Positions 26,370 to 35,272 are shown, counted from the stretch's first letter. The stretch: 39,678 nt of DNA from Effusibacillus pohliae DSM 22757 (GCF_000376225.1 NZ_AQXL01000106.1:1-39678); one strand, 5' to 3'. Numbers and translations: made by a program. Notes: a model not told the origin generated them from the letters alone.

Positions 26370-28148
26370 TTACGTTTGGTTTAAGAAGCTCAATATCTCC
26401 CGCGCCAGCTTGTCACCGATGCCAATTTTCCGAAACTCCTCCACCGGCGCGCCTTTGATCGCATCGATCGAGCCGAAATGTTTCAGCAACTGCTTGCGCC
26501 GTTTCTCTCCGACGCCGGGGATCTCGTCAAGGATCGAACGCATCGCCTGTTTGCTGTGCGTCTGCCGGTGGAACGAGATGGCAAACCGGTGCACCTCATC
26601 CTGAATCCGCGTCAGCAGATAAAACGCCTGCGAGGAACGATCGATCCGGATCGGATCCGGCTCGTATCCGAAAAAAAGCTGGCTGGTTCGATGCCGTTCA
26701 TCCTTCGCCAAGCCGCAGACCGGGATGTCGAGATCCAGCTCATTTTGCAGAACGTCGAGCGCCGCGTGCATCTGGCCCTTCCCGCCGTCGATCACGATCA
26801 GGTCGGGCAGCGGCTGCTTTTCCCGCAGCGCTCGGACGAACCGGCGGCGGATCACCTCCCGCATCGAACCGTAATCGTCCGGTCCTTGCACCGTCTTGAT
26901 TTTGTATTTGCGGTATTCTTTCTTCGCCGGTTGGCCGTTGAGAAACACGACCATCGCCGCCACTGCATCGGCGCCCTGGATGTTCGAATTGTCAAACGCC
27001 TCGATCCGTACGGGTGTCGGGATCGCCAAAATCTCGCCAAGCTGTTCAACCGCCCGAACGGTCCGGTCCATGTCGCGGTCCATCAGCTTGAAGCGTTCTT
27101 CCAGAGCGATTTTCGCGTTTTCGCAGGCCATGTCGACCAACTGTTTTTTGATGCCGCGCATCGGGACCTTGATTTTGACGGACAACCATTGTTCGATTAC
27201 GTCCGTGTCAAGCCCCCCGGGCAGCAGAATCTCCCGCGGGAGATCGGCGTTGTCAAAATAGAACTGGCTGACATACGACAGAAAATCTTCTTTCTCGTCC
27301 CCATGGTGCTGGAAAATCGCCACATCACGCTCGATCAGCTTGCCGGCGCGGACGTAGAACACCTGCACGCACATCATTCCCTTATCGGCATAATAGCCGA
27401 ACACGTCCCGGTTGATCGTATCGCCCAGGTCGATTTTCTGCTTTTCCATCACCTTGTCGATATGCTGGATCAGGTCGCGCAGTTCCTTCGCCCGCTCAAA
27501 ATTGAGCGCTTCCGCCTCCTTGTGCATCCTCTCGGTCAACTGCTGTTTGATCTCATTGTGGCCGCCGTTCAGAAATCTTGCGATTTGCTTGATCATCCGG
27601 TCGTATTCCGCCTGTTCGACCGGAAACTCGCACGGCGCCAGACACTGGTTGATATGGTAGTAGAGGCACACTTTCGACTTGAGCGTTTTGCATTTGCGCA
27701 GCGGGTACAGCCGATCGAGCAGTTTTTTCGTCTCGGCGGCCGCGCCGGCGTTCGGGTACGGGCCGAAGTATTTACCACCGTCCTTTTTCACGCGCCGTAC
27801 GATCTCCAACTGCGGATGCTGCTCGTTGGTGATTTTGATGTACGGGTAGGTTTTGTCATCCTTCAGCAAAATGTTGTAATGCGGCGTGTGCTTTTTGATC
27901 AGGTTGTTTTCCAGAATCAGCGCTTCGACGACCGTGTCGGTCACGATATATTCAAAATCGGCAATTTGCGATACGAGCAATTGCGTCTTGCCATCGTGCG
28001 ATCCGGTGAAATAGGAGCGCACCCGGTTTTTCAAGACTTTCGCCTTGCCGACATAAAGAATCTCCCCGTTCGCGTCCTTCATCAGATAGACGCCCGGTTT
28101 CGCCGGCAGGAGAGCCAATTTTTCCTTGATCTTATCCCGCGTAGACAT
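26370..28148 (-). CDS. uvrC: UvrABC system protein C
   Basis: The nuclease subunit of nucleotide excision repair that cuts both sides of a lesion after UvrA/UvrB recognition. It has an N-terminal GIY-YIG domain ([30 protein letters not shown]), a Cys cluster region ([21 protein letters not shown]), a UVR segment ([19 protein letters not shown]), an RNase H-like second nuclease with DNSNIQG and VIDGGKGQ, and a C-terminal helix-hairpin-helix ([18 protein letters not shown]). The ATG 28148 ([14 protein letters not shown]) gives 592 residues, the normal size. The frame extends further upstream to 28241 but that part is unlike UvrC. It is followed by lysC with its riboswitch, as in Bacillus. Confidence 0.95.
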   Translation of the reverse strand: MSTRDKIKEKLALLPAKPGVYLMKDANGEILYVGKAKVLKNRVRSYFTGSHDGKTQLLVSQIADFEYIVTDTVVEALILENNLIKKHTPHYNILLKDDKTYPYIKITNEQHPQLEIVRRVKKDGGKYFGPYPNAGAAAETKKLLDRLYPLRKCKTLKSKVCLYYHINQCLAPCEFPVEQAEYDRMIKQIARFLNGGHNEIKQQLTERMHKEAEALNFERAKELRDLIQHIDKVMEKQKIDLGDTINRDVFGYYADKGMMCVQVFYVRAGKLIERDVAIFQHHGDEKEDFLSYVSQFYFDNADLPREILLPGGLDTDVIEQWLSVKIKVPMRGIKKQLVDMACENAKIALEERFKLMDRDMDRTVRAVEQLGEILAIPTPVRIEAFDNSNIQGADAVAAMVVFLNGQPAKKEYRKYKIKTVQGPDDYGSMREVIRRRFVRALREKQPLPDLIVIDGGKGQMHAALDVLQNELDLDIPVCGLAKDERHRTSQLFFGYEPDPIRIDRSSQAFYLLTRIQDEVHRFAISFHRQTHSKQAMRSILDEIPGVGEKRRKQLLKHFGSIDAIKGAPVEEFRKIGIGDKLAREILSFLNQT

Positions 28149-28280
28149 ACCGATCACCGATTTAATCGTACCACAGGCGTCAAGCGGCCGGCGACCCGCT
28201 CTTCCCCGCCGTGCCTTATGTGTCGCCATAAGCAAAGCCACCTGCAGATCACAGACGGCTTGTCCAAACCGGCAAACTTT

Positions 28281-28411
28281 CTATTTGACGATCAGCGCGG
28301 GACATTCGGCGTCTTGCAGCACTTGTTGCTGACGCTGCCGAGCACGATCTGTTTGAAAGCGCCCAGAACGCGGCTGCCCATCACGATCAGATCGGCTTGT
28401 TCCCCTGCCAT
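28281..28411 (-). pseudogene. UspA-family universal stress protein, C-terminal remnant with frameshift
   Basis: From ATG 28411 the minus strand encodes AGEQADLIVMGSRVLGAFKQ and then IVLGSVSNK, the typical ATP-binding GxxG-GS region of UspA. The frame then breaks: the next codons make sense only one base over, where VLQDAECPALIVK completes the family C-terminus to TAG at 28281. The sequence AACAAGTGCTG in place of AACAAGGTGCTG would be a single-base deletion. The N-terminal two thirds are absent, so the gene is a relic sitting between uvrC and the divergent alaR. Confidence 0.75.
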
Positions 28412-28498
28412 TTGTTTTTCTTCCCCTTTTTCTCTTCCCCTCTGCCGCAAAATCTGCCATACTATTGAAAAAAGAATCGACCATTGGAGAGGAAAGAG

Positions 28499-28993
28499 AT
28501 GGATTCAAGCCTCGAACTGCAGATTCTGAACGTGCTGCACGAAAATTCCCGCCTGTCCCACCAGCAGATCGCGACGATGCTGGGCGCCGATCCGGCTGAA
28601 GTGAGCCGGCTGATCGCGGAACTGGAGCGGGAGAAAATCATTCTGCGATATTCGGCGGTGATCAACTGGGACAAAGTCGAATCACAGCGGGTGACCGCCG
28701 TGATTGACGTAAAGGTGACACCGCAGCGAGAAGTCGGTTTTGACGCGATTGCGGAGCGGATCTACCGGTTCCCGGAAGTCAAGTCTGTCTCCCTCATGTC
28801 TGGCGCGTACGACCTGCAGGTGACCGTGGAAGGCATGCACCTGAAAGAGGTTGCCCGGTTTGTGGCCGAAAAACTGTCGACCATCGAACATGTCACCTCG
28901 ACGACCACCCATTTTCTATTGAAAACCTACAAATCGGACGGCGTCATCTTTGACGACCAGGAAGGCGACCAGCGGCTGGTGATTTCCCCGTGA
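28499..28993 (+). CDS. alaR: Lrp/AsnC-family regulator, AlaR (YugG)-like
   Basis: A 164-residue regulator with an N-terminal winged helix (LSHQQIATMLGADPAEVSRLIAEL) and a C-terminal RAM/ACT-like domain (RVTAVIDVKVTPQREVGFDAIAERI ... SGAYDLQVTVEG). The ATG at 28499 follows GGAGAGGAAAGAG; a TTG at 28484 is in frame but falls inside that ribosome binding site. The C-terminal STTTHFLLKTYKSDG resembles Bacillus YugG (AlaR), which activates the downstream alanine aminotransferase. The stop overlaps the next start by 4 bases, so the pair is coupled. Confidence 0.88.
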   Translation: MDSSLELQILNVLHENSRLSHQQIATMLGADPAEVSRLIAELEREKIILRYSAVINWDKVESQRVTAVIDVKVTPQREVGFDAIAERIYRFPEVKSVSLMSGAYDLQVTVEGMHLKEVARFVAEKLSTIEHVTSTTTHFLLKTYKSDGVIFDDQEGDQRLVISP

Positions 28994-30150
28994 AGCCACT
29001 CTATGACCGCCTGTCCCCGGTTGTCCGGGAGTTGCCGCCGTCCGGCATTCGCCGGTTTTTTGACCTGGCCAATCAGATGGACGATGTGATCTCGCTGGGT
29101 GTCGGCGAACCGGACTTTGTCACGCCGTGGCATGTTCGGGAAGCATGTTTTTATTCCCTGGAACGGGGGTTCACCTCTTACACGTCAAACAAGGGGCTGC
29201 CTGAACTGCGGGAAGCGATCGCCGACTATCTGCGGGGATTTCAGCTTGACTACGATCCGGAGGAAATCGTTGTGACGGTAGGCGGCAGCGAAGCGATCGA
29301 CATTGCGCTGCGCGCCTTGCTTTGCCCCGGTGATGAAGTGCTGATCCCGGAACCGGCCTATGTCTCGTACCGCCCCTGTGCGATTTTGGCGGGCGGCACA
29401 GCGGTGGGGGTGCCCACCTACGCGGCCGACGAATTCCGGTTGACGCCTGAAATCCTGCGGGCAAAACTGTCGCCTCGCTCGAAAGTGCTGATTTTGTGCT
29501 TTCCAAACAATCCGACCGGGGCGACCATGTCAGAAGCAGACCTGCGAGCAATCGCGGAAGTGGCCGTCGAGCATGACCTGTTCGTGCTGTCGGATGAAAT
29601 CTATGCCGAACTGACGTACGAGGGCCGCCATGTGAGCATCGCCTCGCTGCCGGGGATGAAGGAGCGAACCGTCCTCATCAGCGGGATGTCGAAAGCGTTT
29701 GCGATGACCGGCTGGCGGATCGGCTACGCGGCCGCCCCGCCGGACATTCTGAATGCGATGCTGAAAATCCATCAGTACACGATCCTCTGCGCCCCGATTA
29801 TGGGCCAGATGGCCGCGTTGGAGGCGCTGCGCAACGGGCAGGCGGAGAAGCAGAAAATGATCGAACGCTACAACCAGCGCCGCCGCCTGATTGTCAAAGG
29901 TTTTCGCGATATCGGGCTGGCGTGCCACGAACCGAAAGGCGCATTTTATGCGTTTCCGGACATCCGGTCAACAGGACTGACCTCTGAACAGTTTGCGGAA
30001 CGGCTGCTGCAGCACAGCAGGGTCGCCGTCGTGCCGGGCAACGTGTTTGGGGAAGGTGGAGAAGGATTCGTCCGCTGCTCCTACGCCACATCGGTGGAAC
30101 AGATCGAACGGGCCCTAGAGCGGATCGGGAATTTTGTGGCGTCGCTGTAG
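28990..30150 (+). CDS. alaT: PLP-dependent aminotransferase, fold type I (AlaT/YugH-like)
   Basis: A 386-residue class I/II aminotransferase. The PLP-binding pattern includes GVGEPDF near the N-terminus, the PNNPTGA loop, SDEIYAELTYEG and the Schiff-base Lys in SGMSKAFAMTGWRIGY. The C-terminal FVRCSYATSVEQIERAL includes the substrate-binding Arg. GTG 28990 overlaps the regulator stop. In Bacillus the alaR-alaT pair performs alanine transamination; the same arrangement suggests that role here, but related enzymes act on aspartate or aromatic amino acids, so specificity is inferred. Confidence 0.88.
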   Translation: MKPLYDRLSPVVRELPPSGIRRFFDLANQMDDVISLGVGEPDFVTPWHVREACFYSLERGFTSYTSNKGLPELREAIADYLRGFQLDYDPEEIVVTVGGSEAIDIALRALLCPGDEVLIPEPAYVSYRPCAILAGGTAVGVPTYAADEFRLTPEILRAKLSPRSKVLILCFPNNPTGATMSEADLRAIAEVAVEHDLFVLSDEIYAELTYEGRHVSIASLPGMKERTVLISGMSKAFAMTGWRIGYAAAPPDILNAMLKIHQYTILCAPIMGQMAALEALRNGQAEKQKMIERYNQRRRLIVKGFRDIGLACHEPKGAFYAFPDIRSTGLTSEQFAERLLQHSRVAVVPGNVFGEGGEGFVRCSYATSVEQIERALERIGNFVASL

Positions 30151-30245
30151 AGCGGCGGATGGCAGAATCCGGGGGCACCCGCAAGCGCAACAAGTCTTGA
30201 CAGCACACATGCAACACATGCAACGGGCCTAGCAGCTCAGCAGTC

Positions 30246-30274
30246 AAAGGAGCCGGCGGCATGCGGCTCCTTTT
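30246..30274 (+). terminator. Terminator of the alaR-alaT operon
   Basis: AAAGGAGCCG (30246-30255) pairs with CGGCTCCTTT (30264-30273) and ends in TTTT. It also lies past the stop of the convergent coiled-coil gene. Confidence 0.85.
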
Positions 30275-30282
30275 CAAATTGT

Positions 30283-30660
30283 TTACTGCTGTGCCACAAG
30301 CAAAACGTCAACATCGGTCCGTAATTCTCCGATTCGGCGACTATGCGAATCGACGCGTTTCTCCAGCAGAGCCTGACTCTTTTCAATCCCTGCGATTCTG
30401 CCGTTGACTTCGGCAAGTGACTTCTTAATCAAACCCAGTTCGGTCTCCAGCGTGTCGAATCTGCTTTTCATGTGACTCTCGATATCATTCAACCGGGATT
30501 CCATTTTATCCATCCGAGATTCCAATTTGTCCAGCCGGGACTCCATCTTATCCAGTCGGGACTCCATCTTATCCAGTCGGGACTCCATCATGTCCAACTT
30601 TTGTCCAATTCCGTCCAGCCGTTGATTGATCGACCCTAACAACGCTTTCATTTCATCCAT
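30283..30660 (-). CDS. Heptad-repeat coiled-coil protein of unknown function
   Basis: A 125-residue protein that is almost wholly coiled coil. Residues about 20-55 are tandem seven-residue units of the type MESRLDK (also LESRMDK, MESRLND), followed by EVNGRIAGIEKSQALLEKRVDSHSRRIGELR. There is no signal peptide or membrane segment. ATG 30660 (MDEMKALL) follows GGAGAG at good spacing; GTG 30669 is also in frame but abuts it. I do not recognise a family with a known function; similar repeat proteins act as oligomerisation or scaffold modules. It stands alone on the minus strand, converging on alaT. Confidence 0.75.
   Translation of the reverse strand: MDEMKALLGSINQRLDGIGQKLDMMESRLDKMESRLDKMESRLDKLESRMDKMESRLNDIESHMKSRFDTLETELGLIKKSLAEVNGRIAGIEKSQALLEKRVDSHSRRIGELRTDVDVLLVAQQ
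30493..30597 (-). repeat. Five tandem 21-bp repeats inside the coiled-coil gene
   Basis: Units start at 30493, 30514, 30535, 30556 and 30577. The units at 30535 and 30556 differ by one base; the outer ones are more diverged. Each unit encodes one heptad, so repeat number can change without losing the frame or the heptad phase. Confidence 0.85.
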
Positions 30661-30726
30661 CCGGATCACTCTCCCATACCATATTGTAACAGAAAAGACA
30701 GCTCAATTGTAATGTCGAATAAACAA

Positions 30727-31005
30727 ATGTACAGAGGGCTAACAAATTACTTGCCTGACCGGGCTTGTGTTTTGACATCGTTTGCACGTCGCCGCCGGAC
30801 TACCCTTTTCCCAGTATCGCCAGCCAGGTACAAGCGAGATTTGGCATCCCCAATACGGGTGCGATCGACTTGAACGCCACCTGTTCCGGATTTGCTCATG
30901 GAGCATCTGGCCAACGGCCTGATTACCGCCGGTCTGCACACAAAAGTGCTCGTCATCAGGGCAGAGACTTTGCTTAAGGTGAACGATTACAACTCGAGGA
31001 ACATG
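30727..31005 (+). pseudogene. Decayed fabH (3-oxoacyl-ACP synthase III)
   Basis: The central part is recognisable: PDYPFPSIASQVQARFG then NATCSGFAHG with the catalytic Cys. The frame then shifts and continues as LANGLITAGLHTKVLVIRAETL, the next conserved block of FabH. A short piece just upstream in another frame (NYLPDRACVLT, from about 30742) resembles the FabH N-terminus, implying that roughly 60 intervening residues were deleted. The C-terminal half with the His-Asn pair is absent. The gene is a relic and gives no clue to its original operon. Confidence 0.7.
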
Positions 31006-31343
31006 GACGGAGAACAGCCCGTTTTTTTGGCGTCCCATTTGGGGGGCAGAGGAGAGGGCGGGATTCACCTGTATCGAACCGGTTTGTCAAATCGCATGGG
31101 CGGAAAAGAACGCCGCACAGAGGACCCGCTACCGCTAAAGTGATGCCTGGCTACACGGCCAAGTCCGAGTATTTCGGAAGTTCCAGAGAAAAATGGGCCG
31201 CCTTCGCGTGACGTGGTAGCTTCTTGATGCCCCCTGTAAGACTCTCCTAAAGGGGGGCGGATTGGTTTTTGCCTGACTCCCCAACAATCAGGCCTTCCGG
31301 GTATCCCTTGGCTTACAGGGGATGCGAATCGTTTGTTTGGCTT
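31006..31343. other. Intergenic region with a terminator-like hairpin
   Basis: No gene is supported. A hairpin GCCCCCT (31229-31235) with AGGGGGGC (31251-31258) is followed on the plus strand by TTGGTTTTT. It may be left from the fabH locus. The last bases before 31344 lie past the yitJ stop. Confidence 0.45.
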
Positions 31344-33302
31344 CTACCCAACCACAGACCTCGATGCCTCGGTTACCTGATGCACATATTGGGTCAGTTC
31401 GACCGTCATCTCGTAATAGTGAAACGGTGTGATCAGGTAAAGTCCTTTGAAATACTTGACCGCTTCCGCCACCAGTTCCTTCGCGATTTGCACACCCTCC
31501 TGCCGCGCGCGGACTCCTTCAAACCGCTTGATGCGCTCCAGCGTCGATTGTGCGATTTTGATCCCCGGCACCTCATTATGCAAAAATTCGGCATTGCGCG
31601 GACCGGTAAGCGGCATGATCCCAATGAAAATCGGCACCGGAATGTGCCGGGTCGCCTCGTAAATCGCCTGCAAAGTGTCCACATCATAGATCGGCTGCGT
31701 CATGATAAAATCGGCCCCGGCCTCCACTTTCCGTTCCAGCCGGGCGACAGCCGTATCCAGCCGGCGGACGTGTGGATTGAATGCCGCACCGACGACAAAC
31801 TGCGCCCTGTGTTTCATCGGTCGGCCGGAAAAGGCGACCCCTTCGTTCAACTGTTTGACCATGCGAATCAATTCAAACGAGGAGACATCAAACACCGAAC
31901 TGGCACCCGGCAGATCCCCCACGCGCGCCGGGTCACCGGTGATCACCAGGATCTGGTTGATCCCGAGCGCATGCAGCCCCATCAGGTGCGACTGCTGGCC
32001 GATCAGGTTGCGGTCGCGGCAGGCCACGTGCGCGATCGGTTCGATTCCCAGTTCCCGTTTGATGATGGCGCCGAGCGCCATATTGCTCATCCGGGCGGTC
32101 GCCAGCGAGTTGTCGGCCATCGTGATCGCATCGGCGCCGGCCTGCCGCAAGGCGATGCTGCCCCGGAGAAACTTGTCAATATCCAGATCGCGCGGGGTGT
32201 CATACTCGACGATCACCGTATGGCGCTGCTTGACCAACTCGACCACGGACGGTTGGGCTGGCGGCGGGGCCACAGTTTCACGACCGGCGTCCACACCGAG
32301 GATTCCGGCCGCACCTCCCCTTTCGGTGTCCCTGACGAGCACCTCGCCAATCGTTTCTCGTTCCACAACCGTTACGGGCGCCGCCGCAGCCGGATTTTGC
32401 CGCTTCACCCGCTGGCGGCCCGCCAACGAGCGGCTGATCGCCCGGATATGCTCAGGGGTGGTGCCGCAGCAGCCGCCTATCAGGCCGACGCCCTGCCGCC
32501 AGAGTTGAATCGCTGTTTCGCCAAAATAGTCGGCATTCGGCTTGAACGCATACTCGCCGTCGACGAACGCCGGCCGGCCCGCGTTCGGATAGGCGGACAG
32601 CGGCAGCCCGTCCGGCACCTCTGTTTTTTCCAGGGAGCGCAAGATCTCGATCGGCCCCAACCGGCAATTCAGGCCCACCATATCGGCTCCGGCCGCTTGC
32701 AACTGCAAAAACGCATGCGAAAGTTCGTGTCCGTCCCGCGTGCGGCCGACTTCCAGGAGCGCCAATTGAGTGATGACCGGTGTGCCGGAAGCCAGCGTTA
32801 ACGGCCGGATCACATCCAGCGCCAACAACAATTCCTCCAGATCGTAGAAGGTTTCCAGCATGATGCCGTCGACACCCTCGTGCAGCAACGCCGCTGCCTG
32901 CTCTTCAAACACGTCCCGGTATTCTTCCAGCCGCTTGCTCCTGACCCTCCCCGCCAAAATGGAACCGATGCTGCCGATCACAAACGCATCGCACCCCGAT
33001 TGCTCGACAGCTTGCCGGGCGATTCGCACCGCTTCCCGGTTGATGCGGGTTGTCTGCTTCTCCAGCCCGTATCGCGCCAAAGCCTCCCGATTGGCGGCGA
33101 ACGAGTTGGTCTCGATCACCCGGGCGCCAGCATCCAGGTATGCCCGATGCATCTGCCTCACCCATTCCGGATTGGACAGGCACAACTCTTCCGCCGAAGA
33201 GCCCGCCGTATACCCTTGTTGGTAAAAAAGCGTCGCGATCGCTCCGTCCCCGACCAACACATCGGACCGCAACCGCGCTTTCAATTGCTGCCGCCGATTC
33301 AT
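31344..33302 (-). CDS. yitJ: Bifunctional homocysteine S-methyltransferase / methylenetetrahydrofolate reductase (YitJ-like)
   Basis: A two-domain protein of 652 residues. The N-terminal homocysteine S-methyltransferase domain has the start region VGDGAIATLFYQQGY, GLNCRLGP and the zinc-binding GGCCGTTPEH. A Pro/Ala-rich linker (about 320-370) leads to a C-terminal MTHFR (MetF) domain with TMADNS, ILVITGDPAR and DFIMTQPIYDVD, which binds FAD and folate. It would make 5-methyl-THF and also carry out homocysteine methylation. The ATG 33302 is chosen because it starts at the family N-terminus; the frame runs on to 33359 inside the terminator. A SAM-I riboswitch and sigma-A promoter precede it. 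Confidence 0.93.
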   Translation of the reverse strand: MNRRQQLKARLRSDVLVGDGAIATLFYQQGYTAGSSAEELCLSNPEWVRQMHRAYLDAGARVIETNSFAANREALARYGLEKQTTRINREAVRIARQAVEQSGCDAFVIGSIGSILAGRVRSKRLEEYRDVFEEQAAALLHEGVDGIMLETFYDLEELLLALDVIRPLTLASGTPVITQLALLEVGRTRDGHELSHAFLQLQAAGADMVGLNCRLGPIEILRSLEKTEVPDGLPLSAYPNAGRPAFVDGEYAFKPNADYFGETAIQLWRQGVGLIGGCCGTTPEHIRAISRSLAGRQRVKRQNPAAAAPVTVVERETIGEVLVRDTERGGAAGILGVDAGRETVAPPPAQPSVVELVKQRHTVIVEYDTPRDLDIDKFLRGSIALRQAGADAITMADNSLATARMSNMALGAIIKRELGIEPIAHVACRDRNLIGQQSHLMGLHALGINQILVITGDPARVGDLPGASSVFDVSSFELIRMVKQLNEGVAFSGRPMKHRAQFVVGAAFNPHVRRLDTAVARLERKVEAGADFIMTQPIYDVDTLQAIYEATRHIPVPIFIGIMPLTGPRNAEFLHNEVPGIKIAQSTLERIKRFEGVRARQEGVQIAKELVAEAVKYFKGLYLITPFHYYEMTVELTQYVHQVTEASRSVVG

Positions 33303-33339
33303 CCTTATTACCGCCTTTCCTCGTTCCCGATTAAAAGAA

Positions 33340-33369
33340 GATCCTCTTCTTGGCAACAAGAAGAGGATC
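33340..33369 (-). terminator. Intrinsic terminator of the yitJ SAM riboswitch
   Basis: A perfect 13-bp stem, GATCCTCTTCTTG (33340-33352) with CAAGAAGAGGATC (33357-33369), is followed on the minus strand by TTCTTTTAAT. It should form when SAM is bound. Confidence 0.88.
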
Positions 33370-33398
33370 GATTACAAACGGAACATGCTCAAGCTTCC

Positions 33399-33526
33399 TC
33401 TCTTATCTGCCAAAACGCATTTTCTGCGAGCGTTTTGCTGGAATTGGCACCTTGTACCGCGTACAGCACGCGATACCGGTTGCCGAGGTTTCACAGGGCC
33501 AGTCCCTCCACCTCTCTCGATAAGAG
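33399..33526 (-). promoter_or_regulatory. SAM-I (S-box) riboswitch upstream of yitJ
   Basis: On the minus strand: CTCTTATCGAGAGAGG, GGAGGGACTGGCCCTG, GAAACCTCGGCAACC, GGTGCCAATTCCAGC and GCAGATAAGAGAGG closing P1. The layout repeats that of the metX riboswitch, with the terminator next to the yitJ start. Confidence 0.96.
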
Positions 33527-33554
33527 CCACGCTATACGGTTGTTATGCTTGTTA

Positions 33555-33583
33555 ATCATAGCAGCAAAAAGGGAGATTGTCAA
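33555..33583 (-). promoter_or_regulatory. Vegetative promoter of the yitJ riboswitch transcript
   Basis: TTGACA (33583-33578) is a perfect -35 and TATGAT (33560-33555) a near-perfect -10, separated by 17 bases on the minus strand. The -35 overlaps the stop codon of the upstream START-like gene. Confidence 0.85.
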
Positions 33584-34044
33584 TCATTTCTGACAGTCTG
33601 CGGGCCCGATCTTCCTTCAAACCGCTGTTTGAGCGCTTGCAGCATCGCTTCCCCATTTTGCCGGAGCTTCACTTTTGCTACCGGATTGAGCAGAGCGGAC
33701 AGCATCGGTACGCCGAATTCAAAATCGACCGTCAACGTCACCCGCGTCTGTTCGCCGTCCTGTTCGACGATCCATTCCCCTTCGAATTTTTTCAGATCTC
33801 CCTCGATCTGGCAGTAGCGGATCCGATTCCGCTGCTCGTCGAACTCGTCGCGCTCACGCCACCTGAATGACATTCCGTTGAGCGTGCTGTCCCAGGCGGT
33901 GATCGTCCAGTTGTCTCCCCGTTCCAACACCTTCACATCATTCAGGGAAGGCATGAATTGCGGATACGATTCCATGTCCTTGATCAGTTCATACACTTGA
34001 TCCGCTCTTCCCCGAATCGTTTCCCGAATCTCAACTGACGGCAT
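33580..34044 (-). CDS. SRPBCC (START-like, coenzyme Q-binding COQ10 type) protein
   Basis: A 154-residue protein with the helix-grip fold pattern. The N-terminal SVEIRETIRGRADQVYELIKDMESYPQFMPSLNDVKVLERG is characteristic, and the C-terminal helix region is VPMLSALLNPVAKVKLRQNGEAMLQALKQRF. Members bind hydrophobic ligands; some are polyketide cyclases or act on quinones. No membrane segment or signal peptide is seen. The ATG 34044 follows AAGGGGGA and lies 14 bases inside the upstream aminotransferase gene, so the two genes are coupled. The ligand is unknown. Confidence 0.82.
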   Translation of the reverse strand: MPSVEIRETIRGRADQVYELIKDMESYPQFMPSLNDVKVLERGDNWTITAWDSTLNGMSFRWRERDEFDEQRNRIRYCQIEGDLKKFEGEWIVEQDGEQTRVTLTVDFEFGVPMLSALLNPVAKVKLRQNGEAMLQALKQRFEGRSGPQTVRND

Positions 34045-35272
34045 AACGGCGTCCCCCTTCCAACGCTTTTGCAAACGCGTCGACGACCTGGTCGATTTCC
34101 TGTTTGGTGATCGTCAGCGGCGGTTCGATCCGCGTCACTCGCAGGTTGTTCAAGGCAAACGCGGTCAGCACGCCTTGTTCGATCAGCTCCGCCATCGCCA
34201 CCCCGCCGATCGCTTCATTCGCAAACTCCACGCCGATCATCAGGCCGCGGCCGCGTATGTCCGCCACGGTTCCCGGATACTGATCGGCCGTCAGCCGCAG
34301 CTTCGTCAGCAGATAGGTTCCCTTGACCGCCGCCTGCTCGTGCAATTTTTCCTCCAGCAAGAGATCGATTGCCGCGTTAGCAGCCGCGCAGGCCAGCGGG
34401 TTGCCGCCAAACGTAGAGGTATGCAGCAGCGGCGCATCCTTGTACGCGTCATACAGGCGGGGCCGTGCGACAAACGCCCCGATCGGCATCACGCCGCCGC
34501 CGAGCGCTTTCGCCAGGCACAGGATATCCGGCACCACGCCTTCTTCCTCACAGGCAAAAACCCGGCCGGTCCGCCCCATGCCCGTCTGCACCTCATCGGC
34601 GATCAACAGCACACCCTTGCGATCGCACAATTCCCTCACCTGCCGCAAATAGCCAGCAGGCGGTACGATGATCCCCGCCTCCCCCTGAATCGGTTCCAGA
34701 ATCACGGCGGCCGTCGCATCGTCGATTGCCGCTTCCAACCGGTCGAGGTCGCCGAACGGCACATGGACGAATCCGCCGAGCAGCGGTGCAAACGGTTCCC
34801 GGTAGGTATCTTTGCCGGACGCGGACAGTGCCCCTAACGTTTTGCCGTGAAACGAATTGAGCATCGACACGATTTTCGGCTTGCCCGTCGCAATCCGCGC
34901 GAGCTTGATCGCTCCTTCCACCGCCTCCGTTCCCGAGTTACACACGAACGTGTACGTCAGATCGCCGGGCGTGATCCGGGCCATTCGTTCTGCCAAATCG
35001 GCCATCGGCTCGCACAGCATGATTTTGCTGGAAAGCGGCATTTTCCGCAGCTGCTCCTCGACTGCTTGCACGATCCGAGGATGCTTGTGACCGAATGCGA
35101 ATGTTCCGTAGCCGCCGACGCAGTCGATCATCCGCCTGCCTTCCCAATCGGTGACGATGCTGCCTGCCGCCTCCCGTTCAACAGAAGACAACCCCATCAA
35201 CCGCAGCAGCCGCGCCAGGCCGGGATTCACGTATGCTTCATATTTCGCAAGCACTTGTTCGCTTTTTGTCAT
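34031..35272 (-). CDS. Class III PLP-dependent aminotransferase, putrescine/ornithine type
   Basis: A 413-residue omega-aminotransferase. Motifs include VCNSGTEAVEGAIKLAR (PLP phosphate binding), ILEPIQGEAGI, LLIADEVQTGMGRTG and the Schiff-base Lys in CLAKALGGGVMPIGA. The following HTSTFGGNPLACAAA and NNLRVTRIEPPLTIT resemble putrescine aminotransferase (YgjG) more than acetylornithine or ornithine aminotransferase. ATG 35272 follows GGAGGTGTCCC. The START-like gene overlaps its end. Diamine or GABA-like substrates are inferred; no polyamine genes are nearby to confirm. Confidence 0.88.
   Translation of the reverse strand: MTKSEQVLAKYEAYVNPGLARLLRLMGLSSVEREAAGSIVTDWEGRRMIDCVGGYGTFAFGHKHPRIVQAVEEQLRKMPLSSKIMLCEPMADLAERMARITPGDLTYTFVCNSGTEAVEGAIKLARIATGKPKIVSMLNSFHGKTLGALSASGKDTYREPFAPLLGGFVHVPFGDLDRLEAAIDDATAAVILEPIQGEAGIIVPPAGYLRQVRELCDRKGVLLIADEVQTGMGRTGRVFACEEEGVVPDILCLAKALGGGVMPIGAFVARPRLYDAYKDAPLLHTSTFGGNPLACAAANAAIDLLLEEKLHEQAAVKGTYLLTKLRLTADQYPGTVADIRGRGLMIGVEFANEAIGGVAMAELIEQGVLTAFALNNLRVTRIEPPLTITKQEIDQVVDAFAKALEGGRRYAVS

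Noticed and set aside
30493..30597. Tandem repeats as a CRISPR array
   Set aside because: Units are directly adjacent with no spacers and encode heptads in frame.
31269..32801. 510-codon plus-strand ORF
   Set aside because: Antisense shadow of yitJ, lacking any recognisable domain.
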